Assembly: GCF_030064165.1 (NCBI RefSeq)
Contig: NZ_CP125947.1
Span: 1,178,001 to 1,242,000 of the forward strand
Length of the DNA stretch: 64,000 nucleotides
Direction of reading: 5' to 3'
Source: Comamonas resistens
GTDB taxonomy: Bacteria; Pseudomonadota; Gammaproteobacteria; Burkholderiales; Burkholderiaceae_C
Under the pieces are notes generated by a model, which saw only the letters and a program-made list of their open reading frames with translations, did not search any database and was not told the DNA's origin. How positions within the stretch are numbered: the stretch's first letter is position 1; every line of letters starts with the position of its first letter. Shown piece after piece: positions 45,673 through 54,496 of this stretch. The position numbers and the translations under genes were made by a program.

Positions 45673-46785
45673 TCAGGCTGCCAGCAGGATGCGCAGCATG
45701 CGGCGCAGCGGCTCGGCAGCACCCCACAGCAGCTGGTCGCCGATCACGAAAGCGGACACGTACTCGGGGCCCATGTTGAGCTTGCGCACGCGGCCCACGG
45801 CCACTTCGAGGCCGCCGGTGGTCGCGGCAGGTGTCAGCTCCTTGACGGTCTCTGCGCGGTCATTGGCCACGAACTTGACCCAGGGATTGCCACCCTTGAT
45901 CAGCGCTTCGATCTCTTCCAGGGGCAGATCCTTCTTGAGCTTCAGCGTCAGCGCCAGGCTGTGGCAGCGCATGGCGCCGATGCGCACGCACAGGCCGTCG
46001 ACGGGGATGGTGGCTTCGGTGCCCAGGATCTTGTTGACTTCGGCCTGGCCCTTCCATTCCTCCTTGGACTGGCCATTGGGCAGTTGCACATCGATCCAGG
46101 GGATCAGGCCGCCGGCCAGAGGTGCGCCGAAGAATTCGGTGGGTACATCGGTACGGATGGTTTCGGCCACCTTGCGGTCGATTTCCAGGATGGCGGAAGC
46201 GGGTGTTGCCAGTTCGTCGGCCACGGCAGCGTGCACCACGCCCATGCCCTTGAGCAGTTCGCGCATATGGTTGGCGCCGCCGCCCGAAGCTGCCTGATAG
46301 GTCATGGAGCTGACCCACTCCACGAGACCGGCCTTGAACAGGCCGCCCAGGCCCATCAGCAGGATGGAGTTGGTGCAGTTGCCGCCGATCCAGTTCTTGC
46401 CGCCGGCGGCGAGCTTCTGCTTGATCAGGCCGTCGTTGACGGGGTCCAGCACGATGACGGCATCGCTCTCCATGCGCAGCGAGGAGGCTGCGTCGATCCA
46501 GTGGCCGTTCCAGCCGGCGGCGCGGATCTTGGGGAAGACTTCCTTGGTGTAGTCGCCGCCCTGGCAGGTGATGATGATGTCGCACTTGGACAGCTCGGCG
46601 ATGTCGTTGGCGTCCTTGAGCTGGGTGTGCACCGTGGCCATCGCGGGGGCCTTGCCGCCGGCATTGGAGGTGGAGAAGAACACCGGCTCAATCAGCGCGA
46701 AGTCGCCTTCGACCTGCATGCGGTCCATCAGCACGGAGCCGACCATGCCGCGCCAGCCCACCAAACCTACCAGTTGCTTACTCAT
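45673..46785 (-). CDS. asd: Aspartate-semialdehyde dehydrogenase
   Basis: This 370-residue enzyme of the aspartate pathway makes aspartate semialdehyde for lysine/diaminopimelate, threonine, isoleucine and methionine. The NADP loop is [16 protein letters not shown] (about 7-22), the catalytic Cys137 is in [15 protein letters not shown], and the catalytic His lies in the region after [15 protein letters not shown]. An AAAGGG ribosome-binding site 8 nt upstream of the ATG is complementary to a segment about 55 nt upstream (see the leader features). A 32-codon leader ORF precedes it. Confidence 0.96.
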   Translation of the reverse strand: MSKQLVGLVGWRGMVGSVLMDRMQVEGDFALIEPVFFSTSNAGGKAPAMATVHTQLKDANDIAELSKCDIIITCQGGDYTKEVFPKIRAAGWNGHWIDAASSLRMESDAVIVLDPVNDGLIKQKLAAGGKNWIGGNCTNSILLMGLGGLFKAGLVEWVSSMTYQAASGGGANHMRELLKGMGVVHAAVADELATPASAILEIDRKVAETIRTDVPTEFFGAPLAGGLIPWIDVQLPNGQSKEEWKGQAEVNKILGTEATIPVDGLCVRIGAMRCHSLALTLKLKKDLPLEEIEALIKGGNPWVKFVANDRAETVKELTPAATTGGLEVAVGRVRKLNMGPEYVSAFVIGDQLLWGAAEPLRRMLRILLAA

Positions 46786-46792
46786 TTGAAAT

Positions 46793-46872
46793 GCCCTTTC
46801 AGTTTTGAAAACCGTTGTTTTCGACTGCTTCGTCCGGCTCGTCTGAGCCGGAAAGGGCGCACGACGAACCGG
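46793..46872 (-). promoter_or_regulatory. Candidate RNA switch in the asd leader (SD sequestration)
   Basis: On the minus strand, GCCCTTTC (46851-46858) is perfectly complementary to GAAAGGGC (46793-46800), which contains the asd ribosome-binding site. A hairpin CCGGCTC-AGAC-GAGCCGG (46834-46851) competes with pairing of CCGGTTCGTC (46863-46872) to GACGAGCCGG (46834-46843). The second structure would trap the anti-SD segment in its loop. The pairings are seen directly; regulation is inferred. Confidence 0.5.
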
Positions 46873-46878
46873 GCTGGG

Positions 46879-46977
46879 TCAGCCTGTAATCGTCTTAATG
46901 GTGATTGCGCGCGCGTCCAGACCGGCAAGCATTGCGGGTGTGGCTGTTTCAGTGTTGAAGGTACGTGCGGCAAACAT
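46879..46977 (-). CDS. Putative leader peptide of asd, Thr/Ile-rich (32 aa)
   Basis: ATG at 46977 to TGA at 46879 encodes 32 residues beginning MFAARTFNTETATPAML and ending DARAITIKTITG. Seven residues are Thr, three Ile and one Lys, with the densest run at the end. This resembles the composition of the E. coli thr operon leader. Its stop is 94 nt before asd. It has no evident ribosome-binding site and begins about 4 nt after the transcription start predicted from TAGAAT at 46988, so it may be a near-leaderless message. Confidence 0.45.
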   Translation of the reverse strand: MFAARTFNTETATPAMLAGLDARAITIKTITG

Positions 46978-46987
46978 AAGAGTTGTC

Positions 46988-47015
46988 ATTCTAGCGACTA
47001 GAGAAAAAGCGTGAA
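46988..47015 (-). promoter_or_regulatory. Candidate asd promoter
   Basis: On the minus strand TTCACG (47010-47015) and TAGAAT (46988-46993) are spaced 16 bp. A second possible -35/-10 pair, TTGACT (47039-47044) with TAATTC 17 bp on, lies just upstream. Confidence 0.45.
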
Positions 47016-47041
47016 GAATTAAAAGTGCTTAAAACTATAGT

Positions 47042-47079
47042 CAAAACGTCGAAATAAATTATTTATTTATGACGTTTTG
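47042..47079. promoter_or_regulatory. AT-rich hairpin/palindrome upstream of asd
   Basis: CAAAACGTC...GACGTTTTG encloses AAATAAAT-T-ATTTATTT, giving 17 paired positions with one small bulge. It lies between the leuB terminator and the asd promoter and could be a protein-binding site. There is no T-run terminator context. Confidence 0.45.
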
Positions 47080-47110
47080 TTTTATCTGGCATCGAAAAAT
47101 ACGACAAACA

Positions 47111-47141
47111 TAAAGCCACCGCTTTTGCGGCGGTGGCTTCG
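47111..47141 (-). terminator. Intrinsic terminator after leuB
   Basis: AAGCCACCGC and GCGGTGGCTT form a 10-bp stem. On the minus strand it is followed by TTTATGTTTG. It isolates asd from the leu genes, so asd needs its own promoter. Confidence 0.8.
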
Positions 47142-47175
47142 CATCAGCCGTTCATGGTCATTTGATGGCCATCAG

Positions 47176-48252
47176 TCAGACGCTGGCCAGGGCTTTGACC
47201 ACGGCATCGCCCATCTGGGCGGTGCTGACCTTGGTCGTGCCTTCGCTGTAGATGTCGGCAGTGCGCAGGCCGTCTGCCAGCACCTTCTGCACGGCAGCTT
47301 CAATCCTCTGGGCAGCGGCTTCCTGGTTCAGCGAGAAACGCAGCATCATCGCGGCCGAGAGGATGGTGGCCAGCGGGTTGGCGATGCCCTTGCCGGCGAT
47401 ATCGGGAGCCGAGCCGTGGCTGGGTTCGTACAGGCCTTGCTTCTTGTCGTTGAGCGAGGCCGAGGGCAGCATGCCGATGGAGCCGGTCAGCATCGAGGCT
47501 TCGTCGGAGAGGATGTCGCCGAACATGTTGCCGGTGACGACCACGTCGAAGCGCTTGGGTTCCTTGACCAGCTGCATGGCGGCGTTGTCCACGTACATGT
47601 GGTCCAGAGCCACATCGGGGTACTGCTTGCCCACTTCGGTGACCACATCCTTCCACAGCTGGAAGGTTTCCAGCACATTGGCCTTGTCCACGCTGGTCAC
47701 ACGCTTGCTGCGCTTTTGCGCGGCCTGGAAGGCGACATGGGCGATACGCTCGATTTCGGGGCGGGTGTAGCGCATGGTGTCGAAGGCTTCCTCGGCGCCG
47801 GGGAAGTGGCCGTCGGGAGCCACACGGCGGCCGCGTGGCTGGCCGAAGTAGATGTCGCCGGTCAGCTCGCGGATGATGAGGATGTCGAGGCCTGCGACCA
47901 GCTCGGGCTTGAGGCTGGAGGCATGGGTCAGTTCCTTGTAGCAGATGGCGGGGCGGAAGTTGGCGAACAGGCCCAGGGCCTTGCGCAGGCCCAGGATGGC
48001 CTGCTCGGGGCGCAGCGGACGGTCCAGCGTGTCGTACTTCCAGTCGCCCACGGCGCCGAACAGGATGGCGTCGGCTTCCTGTGCCAGCTTCAGCGTGGCA
48101 GGAGGCAGGGGGTGGCCGGCAGCTTCATAGCCGGCACCGCCCACGGGAGCTGTCTCCATCTCCAGGCCCAGATTCAGGGCCTCAAGCACCTTGACGGCTT
48201 CCGCGACGATTTCGGGACCGATACCATCACCGGGCAAAACTGCAATCTTCAT
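47176..48252 (-). CDS. leuB: 3-isopropylmalate dehydrogenase
   Basis: This 358-residue NAD-dependent decarboxylating dehydrogenase belongs to leucine synthesis. Seen: [22 protein letters not shown] at the N-terminus, [13 protein letters not shown], the catalytic Tyr in [12 protein letters not shown], Lys in SVDKANVLE and the metal Asp pair in [14 protein letters not shown]. The LeuB-specific [18 protein letters not shown] is present. It is separated from leuD by 119 bp containing a repeat. Confidence 0.97.
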   Translation of the reverse strand: MKIAVLPGDGIGPEIVAEAVKVLEALNLGLEMETAPVGGAGYEAAGHPLPPATLKLAQEADAILFGAVGDWKYDTLDRPLRPEQAILGLRKALGLFANFRPAICYKELTHASSLKPELVAGLDILIIRELTGDIYFGQPRGRRVAPDGHFPGAEEAFDTMRYTRPEIERIAHVAFQAAQKRSKRVTSVDKANVLETFQLWKDVVTEVGKQYPDVALDHMYVDNAAMQLVKEPKRFDVVVTGNMFGDILSDEASMLTGSIGMLPSASLNDKKQGLYEPSHGSAPDIAGKGIANPLATILSAAMMLRFSLNQEAAAQRIEAAVQKVLADGLRTADIYSEGTTKVSTAQMGDAVVKALASV

Positions 48253-48267
48253 GATGTTCCTTTGATT

Positions 48268-48352
48268 AATTTGATAGCTGCTTGCGCTTGATATTCATAG
48301 ACTTCATATTGAATTTGCTTGAAAGTCTATGAATGGAGAGCGCTGGCAGCTC
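48268..48352. repeat. Copy 6 of the GATAGCT/AGCGCT intergenic repeat (long form)
   Basis: TTGATAGCTGCTTGCGCTTGA at the left and GAGCGCTGGCAGCTC at the right enclose a second dyad TTCATAGACTT...AAGTCTATGAA. It lies between leuD and leuB. The TATGAA interior is shared with copy 7 at 60529. Confidence 0.75.
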
Positions 48353-48371
48353 ATTTATTGATAGAAATGAA

Positions 48372-49028
48372 TCAGCGCTGGATCAATGTGTGAGCCAGCC
48401 AGGGCTTTTGCGCCAGACGCTCGGCCTCGAAAGCCTTGATCTTGTCGGCATGGCGCATGGTCAGGCCGATGTCGTCGAAGCCGTTGAGCAGGCAGTACTT
48501 GCGGAAGGCGATCACGTCGAAGGGGATCTCCTCGCCCTGGGGCCTCAGGATCACCTGGCGCTCCAGGTCGATGGTCAGTTCGTAGCCGGGGAAGGCCGCC
48601 ACTTCGTTGAACAGCAGGTCGATCGTGGCCTCGGGCAGAACTATGGGCAGCAGGCCGTTCTTGAAGCTGTTGTTGAAGAAGATGTCGGCAAAGCTGGGGG
48701 CCAGAATGGCGCGGAAGCCGTACTGGTCCAGGGCCCAGGGCGCATGCTCGCGGCTGGAGCCGCAGCCGAAGTTCTTGCGCGCGATCAGGATGGAGGCACC
48801 TTTGTAGCGCGGCTGGTTGAGCACGAAGTCGGGGTTGGGCTTGCGCTCGGATTCAGGAACGCCGGGCTGGCCGGGCTGGTCCAGGTAGCGCCATTCGTCA
48901 AACAGATTGGGTCCGAAGCCGGTCTTCTTGATGGACTTCAGGAATTGCTTGGGAATAATGGCGTCGGTGTCGACGTTCTCGCGGTCCATGGGGGCGACAA
49001 GGCCCTTGTGCACGGTGAATTTCTGCAT
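48372..49028 (-). CDS. leuD: 3-isopropylmalate dehydratase small subunit
   Basis: LeuD pairs with LeuC to isomerise 2- to 3-isopropylmalate. This 218-residue protein starts [31 protein letters not shown] and has [15 protein letters not shown] (about 95-110), the swivel-domain substrate motif. ATG 49028 was chosen because a longer frame runs into leuC. It is 32 bp from leuC; no entericidin-like gene lies between, unlike some relatives. Confidence 0.96.
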   Translation of the reverse strand: MQKFTVHKGLVAPMDRENVDTDAIIPKQFLKSIKKTGFGPNLFDEWRYLDQPGQPGVPESERKPNPDFVLNQPRYKGASILIARKNFGCGSSREHAPWALDQYGFRAILAPSFADIFFNNSFKNGLLPIVLPEATIDLLFNEVAAFPGYELTIDLERQVILRPQGEEIPFDVIAFRKYCLLNGFDDIGLTMRHADKIKAFEAERLAQKPWLAHTLIQR

Positions 49029-49060
49029 GGTGTGATTCCAGAATCTTGTGTCTTGATGGC

Positions 49061-50482
49061 TTACGCGAACTTTCGGATATCCACGAAATGGCCGTGAATG
49101 GCGGCCGCTGCGGCCATGGCGGGGCTGACCAGATGGGTACGGCCACCGGCGCCCTGACGGCCTTCGAAGTTGCGGTTCGAGGTCGAGGCGCAGCGCTCGC
49201 CGGGCTCCAGGCGGTCTGCGTTCATGGCCAGACACATCGAGCAGCCGGGCTCGCGCCATTCAAAGCCGGCGGCCTTGAAGATCTGGTCCAGGCCTTCGCG
49301 CTCGGCCTGTTCCTTCACGAGGCCGGAACCGGGAACGACCATGGCCAGCTTGATGTTCTTGGCCACTTTCTGGCCGAGCTTCTTGACCACGGCGGCGGCT
49401 TCGCGCATGTCCTCGATGCGGCTGTTGGTGCAGGAGCCGATGAAGACCTTGTCCACGAAGATGTCGTTGATGGGTTTGCCGGGCTCCAGTGCCATATAGG
49501 TCAGCGCGCGCTCGATGGCGCCGCGTTTGCCCGCGTCCTTTTCCTTGTCGGGGTCGGGCACGCTGGCGTCGATCCCCAGCACCATCTCGGGGCTGGTGCC
49601 CCAGGTCACTTGCGGCACGATGTCGGCCGCGTTGAGCTCGACCACGCGGTCGAACTTTGCATCAGCGTCGGAGTGCAGCGTTTTCCAGTAGGTCACTGCA
49701 GCATCCCATTCGGCACCTGTGGGGGCCAGAGGGCGCCCTTTGATGTAGCTGATGGTCTTGTCGTCCACGGCCACGAGACCTGCGCGCGCGCCGCCTTCGA
49801 TGGCCATGTTGCAGACCGTCATGCGGCCTTCCATGGACAGATCGCGGATCGCTTCGCCCGCGAATTCGATGGTGTAGCCCGTGCCGCCAGCCGTGCCGAT
49901 CTTGCCGATGATGGCCAGAACAATATCCTTGGCCGTGATGCCAGGAGCCACCTTGCCGTTGACCTGCACCAGCATGTTCTTGGCCTTCTTGGCCAACAGG
50001 GTCTGGGTGGCCATCACGTGCTCGACCTCGGAGGTGCCGATGCCGTGGGCCAGCGCGCCGAATGCTCCGTGCGTGGAGGTGTGGCTGTCGCCGCAGACCA
50101 CGGTCATGCCGGGCAGGGTGGCGCCTTGCTCGGGGCCCATCACGTGGACGATGCCCTGGCCCTTGTCCATGAAGGGGAAGAAGGCCGCAGCACCGAAATC
50201 GGCGATGTTGCTGTTGAGGGTGATGATCTGTTCCTTGCTGATCGGATCGGCAATGCCGTCATAACCACGTTCCCAGCCATCGGTGGGGGTGTTGTGATCG
50301 GCGGTCGCCACTACGGAGCTGGTGCGCCACAGCTTGCGACCGGCTTCGCGCAGACCTTCGAACGCCTGGGGGCTGGTCACTTCGTGCACCAGGTGGCGGT
50401 CGATGTAGAGGATGGAGGTCCCGTCTTCCTCGGTGTGAACGACGTGCTCGTCAAAAATCTTGTCGTAGAGGGTGCGTCCCAT
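49061..50482 (-). CDS. leuC: 3-isopropylmalate dehydratase large subunit
   Basis: This 473-residue aconitase-family protein binds a 4Fe-4S cluster through Cys in [10 protein letters not shown] and the pair in [10 protein letters not shown]. The N-terminal [15 protein letters not shown] and [22 protein letters not shown] are typical. It is the first gene of leuC-leuD-leuB. A LysR regulator lies 63 bp upstream on the same strand. Confidence 0.97.
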   Translation of the reverse strand: MGRTLYDKIFDEHVVHTEEDGTSILYIDRHLVHEVTSPQAFEGLREAGRKLWRTSSVVATADHNTPTDGWERGYDGIADPISKEQIITLNSNIADFGAAAFFPFMDKGQGIVHVMGPEQGATLPGMTVVCGDSHTSTHGAFGALAHGIGTSEVEHVMATQTLLAKKAKNMLVQVNGKVAPGITAKDIVLAIIGKIGTAGGTGYTIEFAGEAIRDLSMEGRMTVCNMAIEGGARAGLVAVDDKTISYIKGRPLAPTGAEWDAAVTYWKTLHSDADAKFDRVVELNAADIVPQVTWGTSPEMVLGIDASVPDPDKEKDAGKRGAIERALTYMALEPGKPINDIFVDKVFIGSCTNSRIEDMREAAAVVKKLGQKVAKNIKLAMVVPGSGLVKEQAEREGLDQIFKAAGFEWREPGCSMCLAMNADRLEPGERCASTSNRNFEGRQGAGGRTHLVSPAMAAAAAIHGHFVDIRKFA

Positions 50483-50545
50483 GGTGCTATTGCTCTCGTG
50501 AGTTGGAGTTGTCGGGTGGTTTATTCGGTACAGGCCAAGGCCGTT

Positions 50546-51514
50546 TCAGGCCTTGGCGCTGGTGGGGCAAAGATGGTCCACCAGCAGGCGGGCCGTGACG
50601 GGCAGGGCGTCAAAATCGCGGGCGACCACGCATAGTTCGCGCAGGGCCCAGTCGTCGCTGAGCTGCACGGCGCGCAGATGGCCCACGCCATGCATGAGCT
50701 CGAAGGCGCGGTCGGGCAGCAGGCCCAGTCCCAGGCCGTTGTCGATCATGCGACACATGGCGTCCAGGCTGGTGACCTGGATGCGCTGGTGCAGCGCATG
50801 GCCGGCCTGGGCTGCCGCGGCGCGCATGGCCAGGCTGATGGAGGAGCCTGCGTGCAGGCCGACGATGTCCCATTCCAGCACTTCGGAGAAAGCCACGCTC
50901 TCGCGCGAAGCCAGTGCATGGCGCTCGGGCACGACGACGACCAGACGGTCTTCGCGGTAGTTGCGGTACTGCAGGGCTACATTGCCCTGAGTAAGCGGCA
51001 CGGTGGCCTGGTTGCCTTCGCCACTCTTGACATTGCCCAGCGTGCAGATGCCGATGTCGGCCGTGCCTTCGGCCACGGCGCTGAGCACATCGGGGCTCAG
51101 GTGTTCCTGCAGATCGATCTTGATCTGGCTGTGTTCGCGGGCAAAGGCGCCCAGGTCTTCGGGCAGGAACTGCACGATGGCCGACATATTGGCATGCATG
51201 CGCACATGGCCGCGTACGCCGTCGGCGTATTCGGAGAGCTCGCCCTGCATGCGCTCCAGCCCGTACAGCACATTGCGGGCATGGTGCAGCAGGCTTTCGC
51301 CAGCAGGTGTCAATGTCACGCCGCGGCTGTGCCGATAGAGCAGGGCGGTATCCACCGTGGCTTCCAGGTCCGACAGACGCTTGCTGACGGCCGAGGCGGC
51401 AATGAACTCGCGCTCTGCGGCACGGCCAATGCTGCCCAGTTCGCATACGGCGACGAACAACTGAAGAGAGGTGAGATCGATGCGGCGCGCAAAACTGCGC
51501 TCTGAATTCTTCAT
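50546..51514 (-). CDS. LysR-family transcriptional regulator
   Basis: This 322-residue regulator has an N-terminal winged helix (about 13-72: LTSLQLFVAVCELGSIGRAAEREFIAASAVSKRLSDLEATV) followed by a LysR substrate-binding domain (about 95-315). It lies directly upstream of leuCDB in the same direction. That suggests, but does not prove, control of leucine genes or of a linked dehydratase. A dyad with T-N11-A form sits 16 bp before its start, a plausible autoregulatory site. The effector cannot be predicted. Confidence 0.9.
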   Translation of the reverse strand: MKNSERSFARRIDLTSLQLFVAVCELGSIGRAAEREFIAASAVSKRLSDLEATVDTALLYRHSRGVTLTPAGESLLHHARNVLYGLERMQGELSEYADGVRGHVRMHANMSAIVQFLPEDLGAFAREHSQIKIDLQEHLSPDVLSAVAEGTADIGICTLGNVKSGEGNQATVPLTQGNVALQYRNYREDRLVVVVPERHALASRESVAFSEVLEWDIVGLHAGSSISLAMRAAAAQAGHALHQRIQVTSLDAMCRMIDNGLGLGLLPDRAFELMHGVGHLRAVQLSDDWALRELCVVARDFDALPVTARLLVDHLCPTSAKA

Positions 51515-51529
51515 GGGGCTGGCTCAAGT

Positions 51530-51546
51530 CTTCTCATTTTGAGAAG
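51530..51546. promoter_or_regulatory. Candidate LysR-type binding site
   Basis: CTTCTCATTTTGAGAAG is a perfect dyad containing TCTCATTTTGAGA, which fits the T-N11-A consensus of LysR regulators. It lies just upstream of the lysR-type gene, where autorepression sites are typical. Confidence 0.5.
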
Positions 51547-51699
51547 TTCTCTGTATTTTTACCGATTAAAAACCATTCATCCATCTTTGAATGAGATGTC
51601 TTGTTTCGCGATGATTAATTGATGAAGATGGTTGTAATCGTGATTTTCGATGGCTTTCGGGGTGCCTGCTTGGGTGTCCGTGCAGGTGTTTCCATATAT

Positions 51700-51738
51700 T
51701 TCAAAATTGATAGCGCTTGTCGAGCGCCAGGCAATAGT
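51700..51738. repeat. Copy 8 (degenerate) of the GATAGCT/AGCGCT repeat
   Basis: CAAAATTGATAGCGCTTG is followed by CGAGCGCCAGGCAATAG; only part of the dyad remains. Confidence 0.5.
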
Positions 51739-51852
51739 TTGTGTCAAATTTCATGAATAATTCCGTGGCACGGTATTTGCAACGATGTTTGCAAGTGTTA
51801 ACCGTCAGTAAAGGGCGTCCTGCATGGGCTATTTGCTGCAAAAATGTGAGTT

Positions 51853-53157
51853 ATGAGAGCCTCCAATACCGAAACAAGCAAGGGTGCAATCGTGGCTGCG
51901 CCAACTTTTCCGATACCGCCGAGCGCGGGCAGACGCTGGGGGCAGCTTTGCGTGCTGGCGGTTGCTCTGACGCTGGGGGGCGTGGTCTCCGTGCCTGCTG
52001 TCGCCAAGGGCAAGACCAGCACGGCTGCCAAGCCCGCAAGCAAACCTGCCGGCAAGAGTGCGGCTACAGCCGCCAAGCCGGGCAAGGGGGGGAAAGCTGC
52101 CACGGGCAAGGCAAGCGGCAAGGCCGCTGGCAAGAAAGCAGCGCGCGGCGGTCATGTCGCGCGTGGCGCTGCGATTGGCGCGGCTGCAGCGGCTGCGCCC
52201 ATGGGGCTGGAGCACTGGTCGCCCGGTAATGCCAAGTCCGACCATGTGGAGGACGCCAAGGAGTTTGAGTCGATTCGGGCGACCGCCCAGACCGGAGATG
52301 CCAAGGCTCAGTATCTGCTGGGATCGCGTTATCGCTTTGGCAAGGGGGTGAAGCAGGATCTGGCGCAGGCCGTGCAGTGGTATCGCAAGTCTGCCGAGCA
52401 AGGCTATGCGCCCGCCCAGTCCGATCTGGGTGTGATGTATGCCAACGGGCGCGGTGTGAGCCAGGATGAACAACAGGCGGTGCGCTGGTATGGCAAGGCC
52501 GCAGAGCAGGGCGACGGCATTGCCCAGAACAATCTGGGCCTGATGTATGCCGAAGGGCGTGGAGTGGCCAAGGACGAGGCGCAGGCTGTGCAGTGGTTTC
52601 AGCGCTCGGCGCAAAGTGGCGAGGCTGCGGGCCAGTACAGCCTGGGGGTGATGCTCTCCAGTGGCCGCGGCATCAAGGAGGATGGCCGCGCATCCCTGCA
52701 ATGGTTTGAGAAGGCGGCCGAGCAGGGCCATGCCGATGCTCAGTACAACACGGGGATGATCTATGCCGTGGGCGCCTTGGTGCCGCAGGATCTGCCGCGA
52801 GCCGCGAAATGGCTGGACAAATCGGCGAACCAGGGTAATGCCGCGGCCCAGTCATCACTGGGCTTTCTCTATGCCAACGGCCAGGGAGTGAGTCAGGATG
52901 CCAAGACCGCCGCTCGCTGGTTCGAGCGCGCCTCCAGGCAGGGGTATACATTGGCGCAGTCCAATCTGGCGGCCATGTATGCAGGCGGTCAGGGTGTTGA
53001 AAAGGATATGGCCAAGGCTTATTACTGGCTGCTGATTGCCCGCCAGCAAGATCCCGCACTGCAAAGCCGGGTGGAGACGGCAGAGCAGGAGTTGAGTGCT
53101 GCCGAGCGGGTTCGCATCCAGCGCCTAGTCAGCGCCTGGAAGCCGGTCAGGGAATAA
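51853..53157 (+). CDS. Sel1-repeat (TPR-like) exported protein with basic tail
   Basis: This is a 434-residue protein. A membrane-spanning or signal segment lies at about 28-51 (WGQLCVLAVALTLGGVVSVPAVA). It is followed by a Lys/Ala/Gly-rich stretch (about 52-100; AAKP, KAAG and GKSA motifs) resembling histone-H1-like tails, then seven Sel1 repeats (about 140-400; LGVMYANGRGVSQD, LGLMYAEGRGVAKD and so on). Sel1 arrays bind partner proteins. The C-terminal KAYYWLLIARQQ is a common Sel1-family ending. The partner is unknown. Confidence 0.88.
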   Translation: MRASNTETSKGAIVAAPTFPIPPSAGRRWGQLCVLAVALTLGGVVSVPAVAKGKTSTAAKPASKPAGKSAATAAKPGKGGKAATGKASGKAAGKKAARGGHVARGAAIGAAAAAAPMGLEHWSPGNAKSDHVEDAKEFESIRATAQTGDAKAQYLLGSRYRFGKGVKQDLAQAVQWYRKSAEQGYAPAQSDLGVMYANGRGVSQDEQQAVRWYGKAAEQGDGIAQNNLGLMYAEGRGVAKDEAQAVQWFQRSAQSGEAAGQYSLGVMLSSGRGIKEDGRASLQWFEKAAEQGHADAQYNTGMIYAVGALVPQDLPRAAKWLDKSANQGNAAAQSSLGFLYANGQGVSQDAKTAARWFERASRQGYTLAQSNLAAMYAGGQGVEKDMAKAYYWLLIARQQDPALQSRVETAEQELSAAERVRIQRLVSAWKPVRE

Positions 53158-53223
53158 ATCCCCGGGCATGCGATCCACGCGGTCTCTTCAAGAGAACGGG
53201 TGTCGTGGGACGGTCTGGCGATG

Positions 53224-53260
53224 AAAAAAGCCCATCAGGCATTTGCCGATGGGCTTTTTT
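53224..53260. terminator. Bidirectional terminator between sel1 gene and dnaJ
   Basis: AAAAAAGCCCATC and GATGGGCTTTTTT are a 13-bp perfect inverted repeat with an 11-base loop, serving both convergent genes. Confidence 0.93.
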
Positions 53261-53266
53261 GCAGGC

Positions 53267-54394
53267 TTAGCTGAAGAAGCTCTTCAGGCGGTCGGTCCAG
53301 CTTTCGCCGCTGGGTGAATGCTTGGAGCCGCCCTTCTTGAGGGACTCGTCCAGATCCTTGAGCAGCTTGCGCTGGTACTCGGTGAGTTTGACCGGAGTTT
53401 CCACGACGATGTGGCAATACAGGTCGCCAGGGTAGCTGGAGCGCACGCCCTTGATGCCCTTGCCGCGCAGGCGGAACTGCTTGCCGGCCTGGGTGCCTTC
53501 GGGGATATCGATGGCGGCCTTGCCTGCCAGCGTCGGTACTTCGATCTCGCCACCCAGGGCTGCAGTGATGAAGCTCACGGGCACATTGCAGTGCAGGTCG
53601 TCGCCATCGCGCTCGAAGATGTCGTGATCCTTGACGCGAATCTCGATATAGAGGTCGCCTGCCGGGCCGCCATTGGTGCCGGGCTCACCGTTGCCGGCAG
53701 AGCGGATGCGCATGCCGTCGTCGATGCCGGCTGGAATCTTCACTTCCAGGGTCTTCTGATGCTTGACCTTGCCTTGGCCGCCGCAGCTGGTGCAGGGCTC
53801 GGGAATGATCTTGCCGGTGCCGCGGCAGTGCGGGCAGGTCTGCTGAACGCTGAAGAAGCCCTGGCGCATCTGCACCGTGCCCATGCCGTTGCAGGTGGTA
53901 CAGGTCTTGGTGCTGGTGCCGGGCTTGGCGCCGCTGCCATGGCAGGTGTCGCAACTGTCCCAGCTGGGAATGCGTATCTGGGCATCCTTGCCCTTGGCAG
54001 CCTCTTCCAGGGAGATTTCCATGGAGTAGCTGAGGTCGTTGCCGCGATAGACCTGGCGGCCACCACGGCCGCCGCGGCCCTGGCTGAACATATCGCCAAA
54101 GATATCGCCAAAGGCTTCGGCGAAGCCGCCAAAGCCTTCACCGCCGCCCATGCCGCGATTGGGGTCGACGCCGGCATGGCCGTACTGATCGTAGGCTGCA
54201 CGCTTTTGGCTGTCGGAAAGCATCTCGTAGGCCTCTTTGACCTCCTTGAACTGCTCTTCGGCCGCCTTGGCCTTGTCACCCTGGTTGCGATCGGGGTGGT
54301 ACTTCATCGCAAGCTTGCGATAAGCCTTTTTGATTTCATCGTCCGAGGCGCTTTTGGCAACGCCCAGAACTTCGTAGTAGTCACGTTTGGACAT
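53267..54394 (-). CDS. dnaJ: Chaperone DnaJ (Hsp40)
   Basis: In this 375-residue co-chaperone of DnaK, the J domain occupies about 1-70 with HPD in [11 protein letters not shown] Gly/Phe-rich linker ([16 protein letters not shown]) follows, then four CxxCxGxG zinc motifs ([32 protein letters not shown]) and C-terminal substrate-binding domains. It is the last gene of the leftward grpE-dnaK-dnaJ cluster, 102 bp after dnaK. Confidence 0.97.
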   Translation of the reverse strand: MSKRDYYEVLGVAKSASDDEIKKAYRKLAMKYHPDRNQGDKAKAAEEQFKEVKEAYEMLSDSQKRAAYDQYGHAGVDPNRGMGGGEGFGGFAEAFGDIFGDMFSQGRGGRGGRQVYRGNDLSYSMEISLEEAAKGKDAQIRIPSWDSCDTCHGSGAKPGTSTKTCTTCNGMGTVQMRQGFFSVQQTCPHCRGTGKIIPEPCTSCGGQGKVKHQKTLEVKIPAGIDDGMRIRSAGNGEPGTNGGPAGDLYIEIRVKDHDIFERDGDDLHCNVPVSFITAALGGEIEVPTLAGKAAIDIPEGTQAGKQFRLRGKGIKGVRSSYPGDLYCHIVVETPVKLTEYQRKLLKDLDESLKKGGSKHSPSGESWTDRLKSFFS

Positions 54395-54496
54395 GTTGTT
54401 TTCCGGTCGGATAGAACAGCAACGCCGCGCCAGCTCTGTTCAGAGCTCGGCGCGGCGGCAAGCGGTCACGGGTTTGAGGCCAGGACCTGCCCGCGC

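Larger units (their letters stand above)
51515..51852. other. 338-bp gap between divergent lysR and sel1 genes
   Basis: It contains the LysR-type dyad at 51530-51546, copy 8 of the GATAGCT repeat at 51700-51738, and, near the right end, two TTTGCAA direct repeats (about 51776 and 51789). Otherwise it is AT-richer than the genes, consistent with promoters. Confidence 0.65.
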
